From: Gemmobacter sp.
GTDB taxonomy: Bacteria > Pseudomonadota > Alphaproteobacteria > Rhodobacterales > Rhodobacteraceae
Assembly: GCA_003509785.1 (NCBI GenBank)
Contig: DOMY01000151.1
Coordinates: forward strand, 1-10,362
DNA: 10,362 bases
Direction of reading: 5' to 3'
Shown: positions 1 to 6,140 of the stretch, in pieces
Position numbering within the stretch: the first letter of the stretch is position 1
Layout: each line of letters opens with the position of its first letter
The notes under the pieces: model-generated
What the model was told of the DNA's origin: nothing
Databases searched by the model: none
The model's input: the letters and a program-made list of their open reading frames with translations, nothing else
Program-made: the position numbers and the translations under genes

Positions 1-379
1 CAACCAGACCGGCCAGATGCTGGCGGCGCTGCTGAACCTGCCGCAGGGCACTTTTGCATCGAAGGTAGAGGTTGAAGGCGACAGCGTGTCGGTGACCCGC
101 GAAGTCGATGGCGGGCTGGAGACGGTCAAGCTGTCCACCCCCGCGATCGTCACCACCGACCTGCGTCTGAACGAGCCGCGCTATGCCTCGCTGCCCAACA
201 TCATGAAGGCGAAGAGTAAGCCGCTCGCCCAGAAAACACCTGCCGATTATGGCGTCGACATCGGCGCACGGCTGGAAACGCTCAAGGTCGTCGAACCGCC
301 CAAGCGCACCGCGGGCGTCAAGGTCGCCGATGTCGATGAACTGGTTGCCAAGCTCAAGGCTATGGGAGTTGCCGCATGA
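1..379 (+). CDS. etfB: Electron transfer flavoprotein beta subunit, 3' part (5' end outside window)
   Basis: The beta subunit of the soluble electron transfer flavoprotein binds AMP and, with the alpha subunit, carries electrons from acyl-CoA dehydrogenases to ETF:quinone oxidoreductase. The reading frame is open from base 2, with codons for N-Q-T-G-Q before the first Met at base 17. That run is conserved inside EtfB, so the Met is internal and the gene starts before the window. About 125 C-terminal residues are visible of a family length near 250. Clear hallmarks are the block LRLNEPRYASLPNIMKAK, which contains the dehydrogenase recognition loop and its lysines, and the C-terminal segment RTAGVKV. 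The TGA stop at 377-379 overlaps the etfA ATG (ATGA), so the two are one operon with coupled translation. From memory the sequence is closer to sphingomonad than to Rhodobacteraceae EtfB (see findings). Confidence 0.96.
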   Translation, partial: NQTGQMLAALLNLPQGTFASKVEVEGDSVSVTREVDGGLETVKLSTPAIVTTDLRLNEPRYASLPNIMKAKSKPLAQKTPADYGVDIGARLETLKVVEPPKRTAGVKVADVDELVAKLKAMGVAA

Positions 380-1305
380 AAACGCTCGTTTGGGTCGAAC
401 ATGACGGCGGTGCCGTCAAGGATGCCACGCTTTCCGCCGTCACGGCAGCGGCAAAGCTGGGCGAAGTGCATTTGCTGGTCGCTGGCGAAGGCGTCAGCGC
501 GGTTGCCGAAGAGGCCGCGAAGATTGCGGGCGTTGGCAAGGTTCATGTCGCTGATGACGCGGCCTTTGGCCATGCACTCCCCGAAAATGTCGCGCCGCTG
601 ATCGTGGAACTGATGGGGCATCATGATGCCTTCGTTGCGCCCGCCACCAGCAATGGCAAGAATATCGCGCCGCGCGTCGCCGCTCTGCTCGACGTGATGC
701 AGATCAGCGATATCCTGTCGGTCGAGAGCGAAGACACGTTCACCCGTCCGATCTACGCCGGCAATGCGATTGCCACGGTCAAGAGCAAGGATGCCAAGAA
801 GGTCATCACCGTTCGCGGTACGGCGTTCGAGAAGGCGGCTCGCGAAGGTGGTTCGGGTACGGTGGAAGCGGTGGCTTCGACGGGGGACAAGGGGCTGTCG
901 TCCTTTGTCGGGGCGGAGATCGCCAAGCTGGAGCGGCCGGAACTGACCAGCGCCAAGATCATCGTGTCGGGTGGCCGGGCGCTCAAGGGAGGGCCGACGT
1001 TCGAGGAAGTCATCTATCCGCTCGAGGATAAGCTAGGTGCTGCGGTCGGGGCGAGCCGGGCCGCGGTCGATGCGGGCTATGTGCCCAACGACTATCAGGT
1101 TGGGCAGACCGGCAAGATCGTCGCGCCCGACCTCTATATCGCCTGCGGCATTTCCGGCGCGATCCAGCATCTGGCCGGCATGAAGGACAGCAAGGTGATC
1201 GTCGCCATCAACAAGGATGAAGAGGCTCCGATCTTCCAGGTGGCCGATTATGGCCTGGTGGGCGACCTGTTCACCCTCGTTCCCGAAATGACCGGCAAGC
1301 TGTAA
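376..1305 (+). CDS. etfA: Electron transfer flavoprotein alpha subunit (FAD-binding)
   Basis: EtfA holds the FAD of the ETF heterodimer and passes electrons from acyl-CoA and related dehydrogenases to the membrane quinone pool through ETF:quinone oxidoreductase. The protein has 309 residues, the usual length. Residues 1 to about 180 form the N-terminal domain. From about 190 comes the FAD domain, with GASRAAVDAGYVPNDYQVGQ at 225-244, GKIVAPDLYIACGISGAIQH at 246-265 and the tail DEEAPIFQVADYGLVGDL. The start ATG at 376 overlaps the etfB stop by ATGA and has GGGAG at 364-368, seven bases upstream. A strong terminator follows 14 bp after the stop. The N-terminus MKTLVWVEHDGGAVKDATLS is the type I associate with sphingomonads, whereas Rhodobacteraceae EtfA normally begins MAVLLxAE; this may indicate replacement by transfer. 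Identity as EtfA is not in doubt. Confidence 0.97.
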   Translation: MKTLVWVEHDGGAVKDATLSAVTAAAKLGEVHLLVAGEGVSAVAEEAAKIAGVGKVHVADDAAFGHALPENVAPLIVELMGHHDAFVAPATSNGKNIAPRVAALLDVMQISDILSVESEDTFTRPIYAGNAIATVKSKDAKKVITVRGTAFEKAAREGGSGTVEAVASTGDKGLSSFVGAEIAKLERPELTSAKIIVSGGRALKGGPTFEEVIYPLEDKLGAAVGASRAAVDAGYVPNDYQVGQTGKIVAPDLYIACGISGAIQHLAGMKDSKVIVAINKDEEAPIFQVADYGLVGDLFTLVPEMTGKL

Positions 1306-1317
1306 TCCAGCCCACAG

Positions 1318-1353
1318 AAAAAAGGCCGCGCAACTGCGCGGCCTTTTGCTTTG
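1318..1353. terminator. Bidirectional intrinsic terminator between etfA and the convergent DUF6473-like gene
   Basis: A perfect 12-bp stem pairs 1320-1331 with 1336-1347 around the loop AACT. Its core is GGCCGCGC/GCGCGGCC with A:T pairs at the base. On the + strand it ends in CTTTTGCTTTG and terminates etfBA. On the minus strand it is followed by six Ts (the A run at 1318-1323) and terminates the convergent gene, whose stop codon is only 6 bp from the stem. Confidence 0.93.
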
Positions 1354-2175
1354 CTACATGACGAGATGGCGGTGAAGAACCGGCACCAGCGCACGGGCCG
1401 CCCAGCGATGCGCCTCTGGCCCGGGCAGGCCCAGCAGCGAAGGCTGTTCCAGCCGACCACCAGCACGCAAGGAAACGCGGCTGTCAAAATCGGCAGGGTT
1501 CACAACCACTTCGACAACCTCTGCGGCCCGTAACCGCATCGCCATGATCATTGCCGCATCCACGATCCAGGGATCATGCCCGATCCGTGCCAGATCCGGC
1601 GGAGGTTGATCAGACAGCCACAGCAGGACGGGTTTGTGGAGGTGGGATAGCAGAAGGCACATCCGCTCCAGCCACACCTGCCGCAACTCGGCCACGACAC
1701 GTTCGGCACGTTCTGCCGAAACACGCTGCAGCACCGTCAGCAGATGGCGGGTAAAGCTGAACTCTGTGAAATCGACCTCGGGGAACAATTGCCGCAGTTC
1801 CGGGCGCGCCATGACGAAGCGATCGTTCCGGCGCGGATGCACAGAATAGAACCTGTTCGACAGATTCTGCGCCCCGATGATCTGCACCACGCAGATGGCC
1901 GCACCTGCCGCCACCTCCAGCACCGCAGCTTCGTTCAGGTAGAGATCAAGCCCGCCATTCACGGCCCCTAGATTGACGACAGGCAGGCCAAGCGCCTGTT
2001 CCATCAGGGCGGCAAAGGGCTCCGGTATGAACTTTCCGTAGGTTTCCGTTCCCCCCAGAACAGCGATATAGCGGCCTTGAAGGTTGCGTTGCGGGCCGCG
2101 GAACAGCATCCGCGACGCGCCATAGCGACAAGTTTGATCGTCCGGGGCACCCCCGCCCCGATCCGCATAGGCCAT
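1354..2175 (-). CDS. DUF6473-like protein of unknown function (possible SGNH-type fold)
   Basis: I recognise this as resembling the DUF6473 family seen in Rhodobacterales, but its function is unknown to me. With the ATG at 2175 the protein has 273 residues and begins MAYADRGGGAPDD. A GTG at 2202 would add nine residues; I prefer the ATG because related proteins, as I recall them, begin near this point. Conserved-looking blocks are CRYGASRMLFRGP (16-28), AVLGGTETYGKF (38-49), VVNLGAVNGGLD (66-77), VVQIIGAQNLSNRFY (96-110), HPRRNDRF (113-120), EVDFTEFSFTRHLL (133-146) and LPGPEAH (250-256). The beta-strand, glycine/asparagine turn order and the late P-x-x-x-H resemble SGNH hydrolase blocks I, II, III and V, although the usual nucleophilic GDS serine is replaced by GGTET; this is inference. 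No signal peptide or membrane segment is visible. The gene converges on etfA and diverges from the dehydrogenase gene. Confidence 0.75.
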   Translation of the reverse strand: MAYADRGGGAPDDQTCRYGASRMLFRGPQRNLQGRYIAVLGGTETYGKFIPEPFAALMEQALGLPVVNLGAVNGGLDLYLNEAAVLEVAAGAAICVVQIIGAQNLSNRFYSVHPRRNDRFVMARPELRQLFPEVDFTEFSFTRHLLTVLQRVSAERAERVVAELRQVWLERMCLLLSHLHKPVLLWLSDQPPPDLARIGHDPWIVDAAMIMAMRLRAAEVVEVVVNPADFDSRVSLRAGGRLEQPSLLGLPGPEAHRWAARALVPVLHRHLVM

Positions 2176-2333
2176 AGTACCCACCGTATGTAATACACCC
2201 ACGACTCAGACTGCCGCAAACAGCTTGCCAAATGGCTAAAGGGTCAATTTGCCTCAATTTCCCAAGGGGATTCTGCACTTGCACCATGGGTATCGGGACG
2301 CATAAGGTTTTGCGGAAACCTGAGGAGGCTGGC
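2176..2333. promoter_or_regulatory. Divergent spacer between the DUF6473-like gene and hbdA, with a weak hbdA promoter candidate
   Basis: This 158-bp spacer must carry promoters for both outward genes. The best + strand candidate is TTGCAC at 2279-2284, a 16-bp spacer, and CATAAG at 2301-2306, which would give a leader of about 20 nt before the ATG at 2334. The match to the housekeeping consensus is only partial. I see no clear minus-strand promoter and no operator-like palindrome. An in-frame ATG at 2232 extends the hbdA frame backwards but lacks a ribosome binding site. Confidence 0.3.
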
Positions 2334-3209
2334 ATGGCGATTGAAACTGTAGGCATTGTCGGGGCGGGGCAAATGGGCAATGGCATTGCCCATGTCTTTG
2401 CCCTGGCGGGCTATCGGGTGCTGATGAACGATGTCAGCGAACCCAGCCTTGCGAAGGCCATCGACACGATCGACAAGAACATGGAGCGCCAGGTCTCGCG
2501 CGGCAAGATTTCGGCCGAGGATAAGGCGGCTGCGCTGTCGCGGATCGCCACCACCCTGACACTGGCCGACCTTGGCCAGACCGATCTGATCATCGAGGCC
2601 GCGACAGAGAAGGAAACGGTCAAGCAGCAGATCTTCGACGCCTTGCTGCCGCATCTGAAGCCGGAAACCATCCTGACGTCGAATACCTCTTCGATTTCCA
2701 TCACCCGGCTGGCCTCGCGCACCGACCGGCCGGAAAAGTTCATGGGGTTCCATTTCATGAACCCGGTGCCGGTGATGCAGCTGGTCGAGCTGATTCGGGG
2801 CATCGCCACCGATGCGCCCACCTATGCCGCCCTGCACGAGGTGGTGAAAAAACTGGGCAAAACCGCTGCCAGCGCCGAGGATTTCCCGGCTTTCATCGTG
2901 AACCGCATTCTGGTGCCGATGATCAATGAAGCGGTCTATACGCTGTATGAAGGCGTGGGGAATGTGAAATCCATCGACGAATCCATGAAGCTGGGCGCCA
3001 ATCATCCGATGGGGCCGCTGGAGCTTGCGGATTTTATCGGGCTGGATACCTGCCTGGCCATCATGAACGTGCTGTATGACGGGCTGGCGGATACCAAGTA
3101 CCGCCCCTGCCCCCTGTTGACCAAATATGTCGAGTCAGGCTGGCTGGGCCGTAAATCCGGCCGGGGCTTTTACGATTACCGCAGTGGCACGCCGGTCCCC
3201 ACGCGCTGA
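2334..3209 (+). CDS. hbdA: 3-hydroxybutyryl-CoA dehydrogenase (NAD(P)-dependent)
   Basis: The enzyme interconverts (S)-3-hydroxybutyryl-CoA and acetoacetyl-CoA in the cytoplasm, in butyrate/fatty-acid and related C4-CoA metabolism. The protein has 291 residues, typical of the short single-function form. Residues 5-30 form the Rossmann strand-turn-helix with GAGQMG at 10-15. The catalytic set is present with family spacing: S119 in SNTSS, H140 in GFHFMNP, E152 in VELI and N190 in IVNR. The C-terminal domain has GANHPMGPLELADFIGLD (221-238) and ends with GWLGRKSGRGFYDY. The start ATG at 2334 is chosen because AGGAGG at 2323-2328 lies five bases upstream and the family begins with this Rossmann segment. 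The ATG at 2232 in the same frame would add 34 non-homologous residues. Proximity to etfBA fits a shared role in acyl-CoA oxidation. The gene is convergent with the acyltransferase gene, 3 bp away. Confidence 0.95.
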   Translation: MAIETVGIVGAGQMGNGIAHVFALAGYRVLMNDVSEPSLAKAIDTIDKNMERQVSRGKISAEDKAAALSRIATTLTLADLGQTDLIIEAATEKETVKQQIFDALLPHLKPETILTSNTSSISITRLASRTDRPEKFMGFHFMNPVPVMQLVELIRGIATDAPTYAALHEVVKKLGKTAASAEDFPAFIVNRILVPMINEAVYTLYEGVGNVKSIDESMKLGANHPMGPLELADFIGLDTCLAIMNVLYDGLADTKYRPCPLLTKYVESGWLGRKSGRGFYDYRSGTPVPTR

Positions 3210-3220
3210 CGTTCAGCGCG
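3202..3220. other. Stop-codon hairpin shared by two convergent genes (possible weak terminator)
   Basis: CGCGCTGA (3202-3209) pairs perfectly with TCAGCGCG (3213-3220) around the loop CGT. The TGA of hbdA (3207-3209) and the TGA of the minus-strand acyltransferase gene (complement of 3213-3215) are the inner parts of the two arms. Neither side has a T run; the + side continues CGGGGTCTTTG. Any terminator activity is therefore likely to be weak. Confidence 0.55.
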
Positions 3221-4079
3221 CGGGGTCTTTGCCAAGCGCGAGCGTATGCTCGCGCAGCCAGGCCAGGAAACCGCGCGGGTTTCCCTCCCATTTGTCCAGC
3301 TCGCTGGGAGGGATGGGATGGCCGATATGGGGGCGCTGCGGCTTGAACAGGGCCCGCTTGATTTCATACAGCAGCAGGCCCTGGCGCAGCGTATCTGACA
3401 GCTTGTTGGCGATCAGGAACAGTCGGCTGTTCTGCCCGGTGAAGCGCATGGGCAGGATGGTTGCGCCGGACAGACGCACCATCTTGTGGGTGAAGACATT
3501 CCACTCTGCCTCCACCGCGGGACCCCACCAGCCTTCGGACATCGCAACTTTCCCGGCCAAGAACAGGATCACCAGCCCGCCCGCCTTCAGATGGGCCATG
3601 GTTTCGTTGCGCATCTGAAGGCCCAGCTCGCGGGCGTTGTCTTCATGCGGGAAGGGCACCGGGATCATGAACTGCTCGATCTCGGGGATGCCGGTCAGCA
3701 GCGAGCGGGTGAGGATCTTGAAATCCCCCCGCACGCGCGACACCATTTCCGCCATGATCATGCCATCCACCAAGCCATGCGGATGGTTGGCCACCACGAC
3801 CACCGGCCCCGTCGCCGGGATGCGCGCGATTTCTTCCGGCGGGGTCAGAATGTCGATCCCCATGGTGCGGATCGCCTTGGGCCAGAAAGGCACGCCAAAG
3901 GGGGCACCGGAGGCTTCGAACTGGCGGATCAGGCGCAGCAATGTCACCTTGGCCGTCAGCCATTCTATGCTGCGGATGGTGCCTGCCTTCAGCGGATTGC
4001 TGAACGTGCCTGCATAAGACAGGCGCCGCATGTCATATTCGCGGGCGGGACGGGGGGCCACTTGCTGTGTGCCGGTCAC
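3213..4079 (-). CDS. Lysophospholipid acyltransferase family protein (PlsC-like)
   Basis: This is a member of the glycerolipid acyltransferase superfamily, which transfers acyl chains to lysophospholipid or related acceptors at the inner membrane; the exact substrate cannot be read from sequence. With GTG at 4079 it has 288 residues. The N-terminal block PAREYDMRRLSYAGTF (11-26) is typical of the Rhodobacterales relatives I recall and lies upstream of the first ATG (4031), which argues for the GTG. The GTG sits 10 bp after the HPr stop, with GGTGG just upstream. The catalytic motif is ANHPHGLVDG, giving N98-H99 and D105. The middle blocks KILTRSLLTG (121-130) and IPVPFP (139-144) and the C-terminal REHTLALG are clear. 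The motif III equivalent reads LFLAGKVA (172-179), with Leu174 where FP is expected. It is the last gene of the chvI operon. An ATG in the same frame at 4190 would run deep into the HPr gene and is rejected. Confidence 0.88.
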   Translation of the reverse strand: MTGTQQVAPRPAREYDMRRLSYAGTFSNPLKAGTIRSIEWLTAKVTLLRLIRQFEASGAPFGVPFWPKAIRTMGIDILTPPEEIARIPATGPVVVVANHPHGLVDGMIMAEMVSRVRGDFKILTRSLLTGIPEIEQFMIPVPFPHEDNARELGLQMRNETMAHLKAGGLVILFLAGKVAMSEGWWGPAVEAEWNVFTHKMVRLSGATILPMRFTGQNSRLFLIANKLSDTLRQGLLLYEIKRALFKPQRPHIGHPIPPSELDKWEGNPRGFLAWLREHTLALGKDPAR

Positions 4080-4089
4080 GCTGCCACCG

Positions 4090-4359
4090 TCACTGGGCTT
4101 CGCCAAAGCGGTTGGCCACCAGATGCTCCAACGCATCGGCAAGTGCATGGGCATCAGTGCCATTGGTGACCACGGAAATTGCCGTTCCACGCGAGGCGCC
4201 CAGCATCAGAAGCCCCATGATGGAATCGCCGGAAACCGTCATCCCGTCTTTGGTCACCTCTGCATTCGCGTCGAAACCTTCCACGCATTCCACAAACTTG
4301 GCAGATGCCCGGGCGTGCAGGCCCTTTTCGTTCACTATGTGCAGCGTTCGGCTTGTCAT
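4090..4359 (-). CDS. HPr phosphocarrier protein of a regulatory PTS
   Basis: HPr is the small cytoplasmic phosphocarrier that takes phosphate from EI-P and passes it to EIIA proteins. The protein has 89 residues, the normal size. The active-site histidine is H15 in KGLHARAS, and the regulatory serine is S46 in SGDSIMGLL, in register with the Ser46 that HprK phosphorylates. Both phosphorylation sites are therefore present. The ATG at 4359 overlaps the EIIA stop as ATGA and is preceded by GGAGAGG five bases upstream, so translation is coupled to EIIA. No sugar-specific EIIB/EIIC is nearby, which suggests a signalling role. In alphaproteobacteria this protein is often annotated ptsH, ptsO or npr; I leave the symbol open. 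Confidence 0.95.
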   Translation of the reverse strand: MTSRTLHIVNEKGLHARASAKFVECVEGFDANAEVTKDGMTVSGDSIMGLLMLGASRGTAISVVTNGTDAHALADALEHLVANRFGEAQ

Positions 4360-4796
4360 GCGTCCTCTCCCTGTCCGGGGCCGGCGTCGCCGCCCAGATC
4401 AAGGCTGTTGATATATTTCCTGCCCGCATCCAGGGCGAGACTGACAGCATCGGCAAGCGGAAGTTCGCGCGATTTTGTCAGCTTGATCAGCATCGGCAGA
4501 TTGGCACCATAAAGGATGCGGCGGTTGCGGGCAGCGCAGGCGGGCAGCGACAGGTTGGAGGGCGACCCGCCGAACATGTCGGTGACCACCACCACACCTT
4601 CGCCCTGATCCACGGCATCTGCCGCATCCCGGATCTCGGCGGCTTTCGTGCCACGATCATGTTCATCTTCGATCGAGATAGCAGCCATCCCGGCCTGACG
4701 ACCAACGACATGCTCTACGGCGGACAGGTACTCCCGCGCCAACCCACCATGAGCGACGATCACGATTCCGATCAAACCCCGATCACCCAGATCCAT
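4356..4796 (-). CDS. PTS EIIA component of the mannose family
   Basis: This soluble EIIA domain accepts phosphate from HPr-P. With the ATG at 4796 it has 146 residues. The phosphorylated histidine is H16 in IVIVAHGGLARE, matching His10 of E. coli ManX, and DMFGGSPSN at 73-81 is the second family signature. There is no fused EIIB domain, so it is a stand-alone EIIA. The start is uncertain. The ATG overlaps the end of rapZ by 14 bp and has no ribosome binding site. A TTG at 4775 would give a 139-residue protein beginning at the position where relatives start M-I-G-I-V, 7 bp after the rapZ stop. The TTG may be the real start. The gene overlaps the next gene, HPr, by ATGA. The stand-alone form beside HprK and HPr suggests control of partner proteins rather than sugar uptake. 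Confidence 0.92.
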   Translation of the reverse strand: MDLGDRGLIGIVIVAHGGLAREYLSAVEHVVGRQAGMAAISIEDEHDRGTKAAEIRDAADAVDQGEGVVVVTDMFGGSPSNLSLPACAARNRRILYGANLPMLIKLTKSRELPLADAVSLALDAGRKYINSLDLGGDAGPGQGEDA

Positions 4797-5694
4797 GCGG
4801 CCGCGCGGTGGCAGACCTGCGTTCAAGTTCCCTGTGCCGTTTTGACACTGTCCAACCGGCTTCTGCAAGCGCATTGCCCATGATTTCTGCAACGGCAACC
4901 GATCTGTGTTGCCCGCCGGTACAGCCAAAGCCGATAGCGACATGCGCCTTGCCCTCGGCCTTCTGTGCCGGAAGCAGAAACAGAAGGAGGTCACGCAACC
5001 TTTGATCGAATTCCGGGAATCGGCTGTCGGCCACGACGTAGTCAGCCACCCCCTTGTCGCGGCCATCCAGCCCGCGCAGTTCCGGCACCCAATGGGGATT
5101 GTTCAGAAACCGGCAGTCAAAGATCATGTCCAGCCCGCGCGGCACCCCGCGCTTGTAGCTGAAACTCTGGATCGAAACGGCGAGCCCCGGCGTGCCTGCG
5201 CGGCGGAACCACTGGCCGATCTCGGCCTTCAGATCATGCGGTGACATCTCGCTGGTGTCGATCAGGTGATCGGCGCGCACCCGGATGGGCGCCAGCAGGT
5301 CAGTCTCACGTTCGATGCCCAGGGCGGGCGCTTCCTCCGGTGCCAGCGGATGGCGGCGCCGGGTCTCGCCATAGCGGCGGATCAGTTCAGAGGGCGCACA
5401 ATCCAGATACAACAGCTCCAGCGTCACGCGCGGATCGGCGGTCAACGTATCCACCAGTTCGATCAGGCCGGTTGCGTTGAAATCTCGGTTCCGCACATCA
5501 ATGCCCAAGGCCATGGGCCGACCGGCGGCAGGCCCGTCAATCAGCATGGGAATCAGGCGCAGGGGCAGGTTGTCGATCGGTTCATATCCCAGATCTTCCA
5601 GCGCATTGATCGCCGTCGTGCGGCCAGCACCGGAAGGTCCGGTGACAAGCAGGATTTCATGCTCCTGCGGCGTGGCTTTCGGCGCTCCGTCCAT
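4783..5694 (-). CDS. rapZ: RapZ-family nucleotide-binding protein (RNase adapter homologue)
   Basis: The family was long annotated as YvcJ/YhbJ nucleotide-binding protein. In E. coli RapZ binds the small RNAs GlmY/GlmZ and guides RNase E, but those RNAs are not known in alphaproteobacteria, so the role here is open. The protein has 303 residues. The P-loop is VTGPSGAGRTT (17-27), with arginine at the usual lysine position. Next come GIDVRN (64-69), LIRRYGETRRRHPL (104-117), SFSYKRGVPRGLD (177-189) and CRFLNNPHW (194-202). The conserved C-terminal block GCTGGQHRSV (257-266) belongs to the C-terminal domain, which is the RNA-binding region in E. coli. The ATG at 5694 has AAGGA seven bases upstream, inside the end of hprK. 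An in-frame TTG at 5709 is less likely. The stop overlaps the possible EIIA start. Confidence 0.93.
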   Translation of the reverse strand: MDGAPKATPQEHEILLVTGPSGAGRTTAINALEDLGYEPIDNLPLRLIPMLIDGPAAGRPMALGIDVRNRDFNATGLIELVDTLTADPRVTLELLYLDCAPSELIRRYGETRRRHPLAPEEAPALGIERETDLLAPIRVRADHLIDTSEMSPHDLKAEIGQWFRRAGTPGLAVSIQSFSYKRGVPRGLDMIFDCRFLNNPHWVPELRGLDGRDKGVADYVVADSRFPEFDQRLRDLLLFLLPAQKAEGKAHVAIGFGCTGGQHRSVAVAEIMGNALAEAGWTVSKRHRELERRSATARPHGSG

Positions 5695-5705
5695 CGCTTC
5701 GTCCT

Positions 5706-6140
5706 TCAATGCGCCCGGCCGCAGCGCAAAAGCTGCAACAGCGCAAATGGAAAATGGGCCGCCTCAGCCCGCAAGGCAAGGGGAACCGGCAGGCCCAGCA
5801 CCGGAATGTGACGCAGCGGTGGCAGGCGTGCCGCTTCGGTTCTGCCCAGATCCACCACCAGCCCGAGCACGGCCTTGGCCACAGGCGCGGCCCGCAGAAG
5901 CCCGACGCCACGCGCCTCGATCATCCCAAGCAGTGCCGGGGGGCAAGAGGTGATGATTTCGCCGCCTTCGCGGTGAAGATCCACCCTGTCATCCGCCACC
6001 AGGCTGGCACCAAGCGCGATCAGCTGCAATGCCAAGGCGGATTTACCGCTGCCGGAGGGGCCGAGGATCAGCATCCCCTTCCCGTTCAGCGCGATGCAGC
6101 TTGCATGGATATTCGCGGCCGTACCCGTCGCCGGGATCAC
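5706..6140 (-). CDS. hprK: Short alphaproteobacterial HPr kinase (HprK kinase domain only)
   Basis: HprK phosphorylates HPr on Ser46 with ATP. This protein has only 144 residues, against about 310 for Gram-positive HprK, because the N-terminal domain is absent; that short form is known in alphaproteobacteria. It has IHASCIAL (11-18), the P-loop GPSGSGKS (27-34), LVADDRVDL (47-55) with the acidic pair D50-D51, and the signature EARGVGLL (75-82). The substrate is encoded three genes downstream with Ser46 present. The start is GTG at 6140. It overlaps the chvG stop as GTGA, so translation should be coupled to the sensor kinase. No good Shine-Dalgarno sequence precedes it. Whether the short form also dephosphorylates HPr cannot be told from the sequence. 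Confidence 0.93.
   Translation of the reverse strand: MIPATGTAANIHASCIALNGKGMLILGPSGSGKSALALQLIALGASLVADDRVDLHREGGEIITSCPPALLGMIEARGVGLLRAAPVAKAVLGLVVDLGRTEAARLPPLRHIPVLGLPVPLALRAEAAHFPFALLQLLRCGRAH

Noticed and set aside
2232..2333. Extension of hbdA to the in-frame ATG at 2232
   Set aside because: The added 34 residues do not fit the family, and the ATG at 2334 has an ideal AGGAGG five bases upstream.
2244..3005. 253-codon minus-strand frame opposite hbdA
   Set aside because: It mirrors the hbdA frame and has a low-complexity H/R/Q-rich composition; hbdA is certain.
3486..4169. 227-codon + strand frame opposite the acyltransferase and HPr genes
   Set aside because: It is H/R/G-rich and covers two recognised minus-strand genes; no ribosome binding site or domain.
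4080..4190. Extension of the acyltransferase to an ATG at 4190
   Set aside because: It would overlap the HPr gene by about 100 bp with residues unlike the family; GTG at 4079 fits the junction and the conserved N-terminal block.
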